A stretch of DNA of 64,000 nucleotides from JAMOAD01 sp023621955 (GTDB lineage Bacteria; Acidobacteriota; Aminicenantia; JAMOAD01): assembly GCA_035403085.1 (NCBI GenBank), contig DAONEM010000001.1:1-64000 (forward strand), written 5' to 3'. A program made the position numbers and the translations under genes. Below the pieces are notes generated by a model. The model searched no databases, was not told where the DNA came from, and worked only from the letters and a program-made list of their open reading frames with translations. Of this stretch, positions 57,557-64,000 are shown in pieces. Every line of letters begins with the position of its first letter. Positions within the stretch are counted from its first letter, which is position 1.

Positions 57557-58126
57557 ATGATCTTTTACATTGTCCTTGCGGTGGCCCTAGCCATGGACGC
57601 CGTAGCCGTCTCCTTTTCCTGTTCTCTGCTCAACCCTCCCCCCTCACGTTCCTCCCTCTTGCGTATGTCTTTGGCCTTCGGCCTCTTCCAGGCGCTCATG
57701 CCTCTCCTGGGATGGCTTTTGGGGAGGAGGCTTCTCTTCATCATCGCCCCGGTGGACCACTGGGTGGCCGCCGCCCTCTTGGTCGCCTTGGGGGGGCGAA
57801 TGATCTGGAGTTCCCTGAATCGGCGGCGGGAGTGCTCCCCTTTCGACCCCTCCCGATGGGGCCCACTGTTGCTCCTGGCGGTCGCCACAAGCATCGACGC
57901 CTTGGCGGTGGGTCTCTCCTTCGCCTTTCTCGAAACGAAGATTTGGACAGCCGTCGCCGTCATCGGGACGGTCACCTTTCTTCTCGCCTCTCTGGCGGCG
58001 TTTTTCGGCAAGAAGATCGCTTCAGCCTCTTCTCTGAGGCTTGAAGTTGCCGCCGGTTTCATCTTGATCGTCATAGCCATGCGGATCCTCTGGGTACATT
58101 TGACAGGAGCTTCAGGAAGTTTCTGA
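57557..58126 (+). CDS. mntP: MntP-type manganese efflux pump
   Basis: A 189-residue six-helix protein of the MntP family. LAVALAMDAVAVSFSC and the second repeat VATSIDALAVGLSFAF carry the conserved aspartates used for Mn(II) export; the end AAGFILIVIAMRILW matches the family. No Mn-sensing yybP-ykoY RNA is recognisable; instead a terminator of the preceding gene ends only about five bases before the start. ATG at 57557 is chosen; TTG at 57551 is in frame. Confidence 0.88.
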   Translation: MIFYIVLAVALAMDAVAVSFSCSLLNPPPSRSSLLRMSLAFGLFQALMPLLGWLLGRRLLFIIAPVDHWVAAALLVALGGRMIWSSLNRRRECSPFDPSRWGPLLLLAVATSIDALAVGLSFAFLETKIWTAVAVIGTVTFLLASLAAFFGKKIASASSLRLEVAAGFILIVIAMRILWVHLTGASGSF

Positions 58127-58138
58127 TTCCCTGTTTTC

Positions 58139-58167
58139 TTGACATTGCCCGCTATTTTTCCTATTCT
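58139..58167 (+). promoter_or_regulatory. Promoter of the RsbRD_N-like gene
   Basis: TTGACA (58139-58144) and TATTCT (58162-58167), 17-base spacer. Confidence 0.6.
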
Positions 58168-58196
58168 CCAAGAAGAGGGACAAGGGGAGGTGGGCT

Positions 58197-58766
58197 ATGG
58201 TGGATAGCAAAATCTGGGAGGTCTTGGGGGCAAGTCAGCACAGAATGGCCTTGAGGTGGACGGAAGAGGTCCACCGTTCACCCCACATGAAAGTGTACCA
58301 AAGGTTTTCTCAGGAGGAGCTCTTGCGTAGGTCGGAACGCCTCTTCGAACGCCTCGTGGAGTGGTTGAAAGAATCGATGGCCAAGCAGGAGATGGGAAAG
58401 GTCTTCGTCCATCTCGGGAAGGAGCGGTACAAGGAGAACTTCCCCCTCTGCGAGGTTCACTACGCCTTTTTCCTCATTAAGAGGGTGCTCTGGGACTTTC
58501 TCTTGGCGGAAAACTGCTTTTCCGACTCTCTGGGCCTTTACAAGGTCATGGAAGCCATGGAACGGCTCAACGCTTTCTTCGATTTGATCGTCTTTTATAC
58601 GATCCGTGGGTATATGGAGGAGATGGCCCAGAGTCTCGTCAAGGAGAAAGGCTGGGACGATGAAGAGGCCCGGAAGTATTTCTTCCCCGGCTCCTTCTAT
58701 GGAGCCACCTCCGAACTCTTCGACCGGGAGAAGAGAAGGCACGGAGGCCTTCAAACCGAAAGGTAG
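58197..58766 (+). CDS. RsbRD_N-like helical sensor-domain protein
   Basis: A 189-residue all-helical cytoplasmic protein. WTEEVHRSPHMKVYQRFSQEELLRRSERLFERLVEWLKE and the later FPLCEVHYAFFLIKRVLWDFL pattern (excerpts) resemble the RsbRD N-terminal domain found at the front of stressosome proteins and some kinases. Here it stands alone without STAS or kinase domain. GGGGAGGTG precedes the ATG. Family assignment is by pattern and is moderate. Confidence 0.55.
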   Translation: MVDSKIWEVLGASQHRMALRWTEEVHRSPHMKVYQRFSQEELLRRSERLFERLVEWLKESMAKQEMGKVFVHLGKERYKENFPLCEVHYAFFLIKRVLWDFLLAENCFSDSLGLYKVMEAMERLNAFFDLIVFYTIRGYMEEMAQSLVKEKGWDDEEARKYFFPGSFYGATSELFDREKRRHGGLQTER

Positions 58767-58959
58767 GGTAGGAAGAGGAAACGACTCCCCCCCCCTGAAC
58801 GCTCTTCCGGAAAGAGTTTCCCCCTCTCCGAGGCTCTTTTGGTGAAGAAGCCGTGGAAATGATCCGTCTTCCTTTCCCTCTTTTCAAGCTCCAGGCGGTG
58901 CTCACCTCCCCTTGCTTCTTGTGGTAAACTGATAGAACTTCGCCAAGAGGGAGGAAAGG

Positions 58960-59772
58960 ATGACCGAAAGGGAGGCTGGAAAGAGGGGCTTAGAGCTGCT
59001 CATGAGGGTGAGGGCGAAGAGGCCTTTGATCCACAGTATCACAAACCTCGTTGTGATGAACTCCACGGCCAACGTTGTCTTGGCCTTGGGTGGTTCTCCC
59101 CTGATGGCACACGCCCGGGAGGAGATGGCCGAGATCGCCTCCCTGGCCGATGCCTTGGTCTTGAACATCGGAACCCTCGAACCCTCCTGGGTTGACTCCA
59201 TGGTCTTGGCCGGAGAATCTGCCAACAGGAAGGGGATTCCCATCGTTCTCGACCCCGTGGGAGTCGGGGCATCTCGACTCCGCCGGGAGAGTGTGGAGAG
59301 ACTCTTGAGACTCTCACCCACGGTCATCCGAGGGAACGCCTCGGAGATCATGACCGTCGCCGGGATGACTTCACGGAGCCGGGGTGTCGACTCCCTGGAG
59401 AAGACCGATGAGGCCAGGGAAGCCGCCCGTTCCTTGGCCGACTCCTCGGGCTCCATCGTGGCCGCTACAGGGGAGGTGGACTTCATCACCGACGGTACCC
59501 ACTCCTTCGAAGTTCACAATGGCCATCCCCTCTTCGCCTCGCTGACCGGAACAGGGTGCGGGGCCACCGTAGCCGTAGCGGTCTTTGCCGCGGTCTGTCA
59601 GGAGGATCCTCTCATGGCCACGGCCGCCGCTCTCGGCTGTTACGGCCTTGCAGGCGAAATGGCCGCGGAGAAGGCCAACGGGCCAGGAAGCTTTCAGGTC
59701 GCTCTCTACGACGCCCTCTTCAACCTCAACCCCCAGGGGGCTTTGGAGAGGCTGAAGATCCAGGCAACCTGA
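58960..59772 (+). CDS. thiM: Hydroxyethylthiazole kinase
   Basis: A 270-residue ThiM that phosphorylates hydroxyethylthiazole for thiamine salvage. PLIHSITNLVVMNSTANVVLALGGSPLMAHA, LDPVGVGAS, IRGNASEI and LTGTGCGATVAVAVF (catalytic cysteine/glycine loop) are canonical (parts quoted separately). GGGAGGAAAGG precedes the ATG. thiE follows three bases later. No TPP riboswitch core is visible in the 190-base leader. Confidence 0.93.
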   Translation: MTEREAGKRGLELLMRVRAKRPLIHSITNLVVMNSTANVVLALGGSPLMAHAREEMAEIASLADALVLNIGTLEPSWVDSMVLAGESANRKGIPIVLDPVGVGASRLRRESVERLLRLSPTVIRGNASEIMTVAGMTSRSRGVDSLEKTDEAREAARSLADSSGSIVAATGEVDFITDGTHSFEVHNGHPLFASLTGTGCGATVAVAVFAAVCQEDPLMATAAALGCYGLAGEMAAEKANGPGSFQVALYDALFNLNPQGALERLKIQAT

Positions 59773-59775
59773 GAG

Positions 59776-60414
59776 ATGAAACCCTCTAAGGCTGATTACC
59801 TTCTCTACCTCGTTACGGATCGAAAGGTTCAGAGGAACCGGAGCGTTGAGCTTCAGGTCGAACAGGCCTTGCTCGGAGGAGTCCGAATCGTTCAGATCCG
59901 CGAAAAGGAGCTCTCCACAAGACTCTTCTTGGAGGAAGTTCGGAGGGTTCTCCCCTTGACACGTAAGAACGGAGCTTTCCTCCTGGTGAACGACCGGATC
60001 GACGTTGCCCTCGCCGCCGGGGCCGACGGAGTCCACCTTGGTCAGGAGGATATGCCGGTGGTGGAGGCGAGGAGACTCTTAGGCCCCAGGGCTTTGATCG
60101 GTGTCTCCGTCTCCAACGTTGACGAGGCCTTGGAGGCCGAAGCCGGAGGTGGTGACTATCTAGCCGTCAACGGGGTCTTTCCCACCTCCACGAAGGGGGA
60201 TCTGACCTCTCTGCCGGGTCTGGAAGGGGTCGCCGAGATCCGCCGGTCCACCAGACTGCCCCTCCTGGGCATCGGAGGGATTACCCTGGAAAACTGCAGG
60301 CTTGTCCTTGAAGCCGGAGCGGACGGTGTGGCCGTCGTGTCGGCTCTAACCACCGCGCAAGACCTTCCTGCCACGTGCCGACGGTTTTTTACAACCCTCA
60401 AGGGGAAAACGTGA
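59776..60414 (+). CDS. thiE: Thiamine-phosphate synthase
   Basis: A 212-residue TIM-barrel enzyme joining HMP-PP and thiazole phosphate. YLVTDRKV, GGVRIVQIREKE, LLVNDRIDVALAAGADGVHLGQEDMP (in parts), VFPTSTKGD and GIGGITLENC are diagnostic. Paired with thiM for salvage; thiD is absent from the window. Stop overlaps the next start as GTGA. Confidence 0.94.
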   Translation: MKPSKADYLLYLVTDRKVQRNRSVELQVEQALLGGVRIVQIREKELSTRLFLEEVRRVLPLTRKNGAFLLVNDRIDVALAAGADGVHLGQEDMPVVEARRLLGPRALIGVSVSNVDEALEAEAGGGDYLAVNGVFPTSTKGDLTSLPGLEGVAEIRRSTRLPLLGIGGITLENCRLVLEAGADGVAVVSALTTAQDLPATCRRFFTTLKGKT

Positions 60415-61352
60415 AGCCGCCCCTTATGCTCCTGAACCCCTCCGCGGGGAAGGGGAGGGCCGGGGAGTTAGAAGGAAGGCTCCGCCAGGAGGTTGCCCGT
60501 CGGGGACTCCCCTTGGAAATTTTGGTCACCCGGAGCGAGAAGCACCTGAGAGAGACGGTTCGAACAGAGGGAGCCGGGAGGCCCCTCTTGGTCGCCGCCG
60601 GGGGAGACTCGACCATGACGATCATGGCGGAGGAGCTTCTTCCTCTTCTCCACCCTCCACGGATTGGATTCGTCGGCCTGGGCTCGTCCAACGATTTGGC
60701 CCTGGCCTTTGGCATCGACGGCCTGCAACGTTCCTTGGACGCCTTGGCCGGAGGTCGTTCTCTTCCCATCGACGTCGGTGAGGTTGTCGTGGGAGGTGAG
60801 CGCAGGGGAGTCTTCCTGGGACAAGTGAACGCGGGGATCGGTGTGGAAGTGAACCTGGCCGTGGAGAGATGGGCCGCTAAGAGGTCCATCCTGCGAAGGC
60901 TTCAGACACTGCCGGGGTTCTTGGAAATCTGGAGGGCCTTCTCCTGTCAGACGGTCCCTCTCCCACTCTCCGTCGAGAGCAGGAACCGAAAGAGCGAAGG
61001 GGAGTATGCCGTGGCTCTCTTCAGCAACACCAGGTTCTGGGCCTCTGGAAGGAGGGTCAACCCCGATGCCGACCCTTGCGACGGCCTTCTGGACCTCTGT
61101 CTCATCGAAGCCGATTCCCCTCTCTCTTTTCTGAAGGTTGCGGCCAGAACGGGAAGCGGGAAACACCTCGGTCGGAAAGGGGTCATCGCTTACAGGAGCG
61201 AGAGTTTCACACTCAGTTCCGGTAGAGGGTTTTCCCTCCAGTGTGACGGAGAGGTTCTGAGGGAGGGGGGACGGCCTCTTCTTCTCAAAGAAGCGGAGAT
61301 CCGTCTCCTCCCAGGAGCCTTGGAAATGATCGTCCCTTCAGATTACTCATGA
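60411..61352 (+). CDS. Diacylglycerol/sphingosine kinase-like lipid kinase
   Basis: About 313 residues from the GTG at 60411, which follows AAGGGG and overlaps the thiE stop. Motifs: LLNPSAGKGRA, the nucleotide loop VAAGGDSTMTIMAEELL (usually GGDGT; here GGDST), GLGSSNDLALAFGI and DGLLDLCLIE with a final CDGE-like QCDGEVL. It phosphorylates lipid or polyprenol-type substrates in related YegS/DgkB proteins. Its 3' end overlaps the convergent reductase gene by ten bases. Confidence 0.85.
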   Translation: MKPPLMLLNPSAGKGRAGELEGRLRQEVARRGLPLEILVTRSEKHLRETVRTEGAGRPLLVAAGGDSTMTIMAEELLPLLHPPRIGFVGLGSSNDLALAFGIDGLQRSLDALAGGRSLPIDVGEVVVGGERRGVFLGQVNAGIGVEVNLAVERWAAKRSILRRLQTLPGFLEIWRAFSCQTVPLPLSVESRNRKSEGEYAVALFSNTRFWASGRRVNPDADPCDGLLDLCLIEADSPLSFLKVAARTGSGKHLGRKGVIAYRSESFTLSSGRGFSLQCDGEVLREGGRPLLLKEAEIRLLPGALEMIVPSDYS

Positions 61353-62371
61353 ACTCCCCTGTCTGCGGCCATCTTCTTCCAGGTCTCCCGGAAGATCTTC
61401 GGAGTGTCTAGGTTGTAAGGACATCGCTTGACGCAGACTCCACAGCCTTCGCAGTCTGTGTATTTCTTGGGAAGAGCCTCTAACCTTCCCCAAGCCCAAT
61501 CCTTCAAATCGTAGAGGAAGTAGTAGGCCTTGAGGAGGTGGAGGAAGGGAATGTTCAGCCCTTTGGGGCAGGGCATACAGTATTCGCACCTGCGGCAGAA
61601 GCCATCGCCTAAGCGTTTTTTTTCTGCTTCCAGCCTTTGGACCTCTTCGTCGGTCAGTTCCATGGGAAGGTCCAGGACGGCGAGGTTCTCGGCGACCTGC
61701 CGTATACCGTCCATTCCGGGAATCACAAGGTCCAGGCCCGAAGAGAAAATAAAACGGAGGTTGAGGGCCACCTCTCGAAGGGCGCCGCCGGCTACCGGCT
61801 TCATGGCGATGGTGCCCACGTTCATGGACTTGCAGAGAGGAATGAGCTCTTCCAGAGCCTTGGTCTCCAAGTAGTTAAAAGGGAACTGGGCCGTTTCGAA
61901 GGGGAAGCTCTTCAACGCCTTGGTGACGATCCAAGGCTTATGCCCGGTGATACCGATGTGGAGGATCTTTCCCTCTTCTTTGGCCTTGACCATGGTTTCG
62001 AGGGCTCCACCCGGGGCAAGAGCCCTCTCCAGTTCAGCTTCTGAAGCGATATTGTGACACTGGTAGAGGTCGATCCGATCGGTCCTTAGTTCCCTAAGGC
62101 TTGTCTCCAGATCCTCCCGAACCTTCGCCCCCTCTCTCTGAAAACTCTTGGTAGCGAGGACGATCTTGTCCCTGTACCTGGGAAGGACCCTCCCCATCTT
62201 GCTCTCGCTGTCTGTGTAGATCCTGGCGTTGTCAAAGAAACGAACCCCCCTCTCTATCGCCTCTTCCAAGACTCTGTCGGATTCCTCTGGTGAAAGCCTC
62301 TGGATAGGGATTCCACCGAAGCCAACGGCGGGGACTCTCAACCCACTTTTTCCCAGCGTTACCTCTCTCAT
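61343..62371 (-). CDS. Aldo/keto reductase with C-terminal 4Fe-4S domain
   Basis: A 342-residue protein: AKR barrel (GKSGLRVPAVGFGGIPI, FFDNARIYTDSESKMG with catalytic Y, IVLATKS lysine strand, LYQCHN) followed by a ferredoxin-like tail with CRRCEYCMPCPKG and CEGCGVCVKRCP. Such iron-sulfur AKRs are common in anaerobes; substrates are unknown. AAGGAGG precedes the ATG and a TATAAT box lies on the minus strand at 62404-62399. Confidence 0.88.
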   Translation of the reverse strand: MREVTLGKSGLRVPAVGFGGIPIQRLSPEESDRVLEEAIERGVRFFDNARIYTDSESKMGRVLPRYRDKIVLATKSFQREGAKVREDLETSLRELRTDRIDLYQCHNIASEAELERALAPGGALETMVKAKEEGKILHIGITGHKPWIVTKALKSFPFETAQFPFNYLETKALEELIPLCKSMNVGTIAMKPVAGGALREVALNLRFIFSSGLDLVIPGMDGIRQVAENLAVLDLPMELTDEEVQRLEAEKKRLGDGFCRRCEYCMPCPKGLNIPFLHLLKAYYFLYDLKDWAWGRLEALPKKYTDCEGCGVCVKRCPYNLDTPKIFRETWKKMAADRGVHE

Positions 62372-62519
62372 CTTGTCGCCTCCTTGTCACCATAGAGAAT
62401 TATACCTTAGCGGGGAAGAGATACACGCCCTTTCATCGAGAAAAGAGGGATCGGCATAGAGAGAAGGGGATACAGGGAAGAGTCCGGAAGAGAGGCTTTG
62501 TCTCTTCAGGGGAGGGGGA

Positions 62520-63029
62520 TCACTCCCCTCGTCCAGCAGGAGGGAGTGACTTGGCGTAGACGACTTTTCCGTCCCCTGGGGCGTAGAAGTCCGGGAATCC
62601 TCCGGCGATCTGGTAGCCGCACCTCTCGTAGAAGGTTCTGGTAGGCAGGTAAAGGGGAAGGGAGGAAGTTTCGACATAGATACCCCGTCCTCCCTGGGAG
62701 GCGATCTCCCTCTCCGCCTCCCTCAGGAGCGCCCTGCCCACCCCTTTGCCCTGTTCTTGGGGGTCGACGACGATCCAGTAGAGGTCAAAGCTCCCCAGGG
62801 TACAGGGAATGGGTCCGAAAGAGAGGTACCCCAAGGTCTTCCCCTCCCTCTCGGCGAAAAGAAAATGGTAGCCGCTCACCTCTTCACCCTTGGCTAGGTT
62901 CTCGTCGACAAGCTCCAGGGCGACCTCCACTTCACCGGAGCGGAAGAAACCCGTCGCCTCCACAAGCCTCCGGACCTCCTCTCTGTCTCCGGCTCTTAGG
63001 GTTTTGCGAAATTTCATGGTCTCGATCAT
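62520..63029 (-). CDS. GNAT-family acetyltransferase
   Basis: A 169-residue single GNAT domain: LYWIVVDPQEQGKGVGRALLREAE (excerpt: PQEQGKGVGRALL) is the acyl-CoA loop, and YLPTRTFYERCGYQIAG the closing motif. Its ATG overlaps the ATP-grasp stop as ATGA, so the two act from one transcript; that pairing recalls peptide- or amino-acid-ligating clusters, but the substrate is unknown. Confidence 0.87.
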   Translation of the reverse strand: MIETMKFRKTLRAGDREEVRRLVEATGFFRSGEVEVALELVDENLAKGEEVSGYHFLFAEREGKTLGYLSFGPIPCTLGSFDLYWIVVDPQEQGKGVGRALLREAEREIASQGGRGIYVETSSLPLYLPTRTFYERCGYQIAGGFPDFYAPGDGKVVYAKSLPPAGRGE

Positions 63030-64000
63030 CGCGAAGGCTCCTTGGGGGGAAGGGCATCGGGAAGGATCCGTCTTACCGCCTCAAAGAAGGGTATCCCTGC
63101 CTCCTTCAAGGCCGCCGCGAAGCCTCCGTCCGGTGAGAGGCAGGGGTTGGCGTTGACCTCCAACACCCAGGGGCGACCGTCCTGATCGGTTCGAAAATCG
63201 ACACGTGCGTACCCTTTCAGACCGAAAATCTCCCAGCAGAGCCTTGCCAAGCGGGAGATCTCCTCCTTCAGCGTGCGGTCTTGAGGAGGTGAGGCAAAGC
63301 TTCTTTCTGTGTTCTTGTAGGCGAAAGAGCCTTCATCCCACTTCGCCCGGTAATCGACGATTCTGGCCATCCCTTCGGGGAACCGAAAGACCATCTCCGG
63401 GATAGGAAGAACCTCTCCGCACAGGAGGGAAACGTTGAATTCCCGGCCCTGGACGAACCGTTCGGCGAAGAAAGGGGTCTTGAAACGCTCCTCCTTGAGG
63501 CGGAGAAGGGCGTCGAGATCCTCCCTCTTCGGATCCTTCAGGAGGCTGCCGTCGTCGAGGCCGATGGAGGCGTGTTCCCAAACCGCCTTCACGATCCACC
63601 GATCAGAACCGTCGAAAGAGTCCAGGGGACCCGGAGAGAGGGATGTCCAGTCGGGAGTCGGGATTCCGTTCTTTCTGAGCCAACTCTTGGCCAAGATTTT
63701 CTGTGTGGTGAGGAAGAGAGCCTCCCGGGAAGAGCCGGTGTAGGGGAATCCCCAGGAGTCAAGAAGGGCCGGTGCGAGGGGTAAGAGACGTCCGTCACCG
63801 TCCACGGACTCGACAAGGTTAAACACGCTAGAGGGGGCGGCCCTCTTCAACGCAGACCGTGTCTTCGAAACCGCCAAGGAGAAGGGGATGGCCAGGCTCT
63901 CAACGCCGAGAACCGTCAAGGCTTGGGAGACGGCGGTCACCTGGTCCAAGACGTCCCTCTCGTCAGGAGAGGAGGCTTGGGTGACGGCGTTGTGAAGGAT
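63026..64000 (-). CDS. D-Ala-D-Ala-ligase-like ATP-grasp enzyme (5' partial)
   Basis: At least 325 residues; the reading frame continues upstream past the right edge (ILHNAVTQASSPDERDVLDQV at the border), so the true start is outside. ATP-grasp features: FNLVESVDG, PYTGSSREALFLTTQKILAK, IVKAVWEHASIGLDDGSL, FVQGREFNVSLL, GYARVDFR and WVLEVNANPCLSP (metal-binding E and N). It is related to D-alanine-D-alanine ligase but diverged, and with the coupled GNAT may belong to a non-wall ligase group. Confidence 0.85.
   Translation of the reverse strand: MLHNAVTQASSPDERDVLDQVTAVSQALTVLGVESLAIPFSLAVSKTRSALKRAAPSSVFNLVESVDGDGRLLPLAPALLDSWGFPYTGSSREALFLTTQKILAKSWLRKNGIPTPDWTSLSPGPLDSFDGSDRWIVKAVWEHASIGLDDGSLLKDPKREDLDALLRLKEERFKTPFFAERFVQGREFNVSLLCGEVLPIPEMVFRFPEGMARIVDYRAKWDEGSFAYKNTERSFASPPQDRTLKEEISRLARLCWEIFGLKGYARVDFRTDQDGRPWVLEVNANPCLSPDGGFAAALKEAGIPFFEAVRRILPDALPPKEPSR

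Noticed and set aside
58767..58959. TPP riboswitch before thiM
   Set aside because: The conserved CTGAGA and CCTGATCTGG-type cores are absent.
1..64000. CRISPR arrays, prophage genes, rRNA and tRNA genes
   Set aside because: No spaced repeats, phage structural genes or rRNA/tRNA signatures were recognised on either strand by reading; a covariance scan could still find a missed tRNA.

Overview
The window reads as a piece of a scaffolded draft (probably metagenome-derived) chromosome from an anaerobic, diderm bacterium. Diderm: a GmhA-type sedoheptulose-7-phosphate isomerase, an OmpA-like lipoprotein, two predicted outer-membrane beta-barrels and a CsgG-like lipoprotein-type factor. Anaerobic: a single-chain pyruvate:ferredoxin/flavodoxin oxidoreductase (nifJ), a HydE maturase, a rubrerythrin-like diiron protein and many radical-SAM/4Fe-4S enzymes. 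The MglA-type GTPase/roadblock/PP2C group and the many CHASE/PAS/partner-switch proteins resemble Acidobacteriota, Aminicenantes or delta-proteobacteria-like lineages, but no marker here fixes the phylum. Three 100-N gaps occur. Two of them (46532-46631, 48070-48169) are flanked by identical 55-base ends and are unmerged contig overlaps. The first (2144-2243) has no overlap, so bases 1-2143 (visibly more AT-rich) may not truly adjoin the rest.

Layout. 1-2143: an AbiE type IV toxin-antitoxin pair, a frameshifted IS3 transposase remnant and a DUF4177 protein. 2244-6953: glycine-zipper protein, FecR-domain protein, OmpA-like lipoprotein and a CHASE2 hybrid histidine kinase. 7122-8601: a TetR repressor with a palindromic operator, followed by a tandem GNAT protein. 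9412-16081: the most unusual region, a polar amino-acid ABC transporter (multi-lobe binding protein fused to permease; ATPase fused to an RsbW-like domain) translationally coupled to a STAS protein, a SpoIIE phosphatase and a second RsbW-like kinase. 16190-21321: RsmH-like methyltransferase, radical SAM/SPASM enzyme, DUF4412 protein, CHASE4-PAS sensor, YjfB-like peptide. 21385-26715: CopA, an NTT-like transporter, a thioesterase and an orphan barrel. 26736-31547 (minus): a coupled SH3b / M48 protease / CHASE2-adenylate cyclase operon preceded by an SDR, and a HAD phosphatase.

31636-40517: WalJ nuclease, an SfsA-DUF123 fusion, WecB, the SRP RNA gene, dnaX-ybaB-recR, roadblock-MglA-PP2C, PlsC and GmhA. 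40651-47892: nifJ, a rubrerythrin-like gene, YgiQ and hydE. 48265-64000: a secreted S9 peptidase fused to a DUF481 barrel, SppA, a glyoxalase-II-like hydrolase, a tyrosine recombinase, a glycosyltransferase, a phosphoesterase, CsgG, MntP, an RsbRD_N-like protein, thiM-thiE, a lipid-kinase-like protein, then on the minus strand an aldo/keto reductase, a GNAT and a D-Ala-D-Ala-ligase-like ATP-grasp gene that runs off the right edge.

Promoters with good sigma-70-type boxes are easy to see in many intergenic regions. At several genes (abiEi, the 25756 barrel, wecB, walJ, the HAD gene, the 17375 radical SAM gene) the -10 box lies so close to the start codon that the mRNA is predicted to be leaderless or nearly so.
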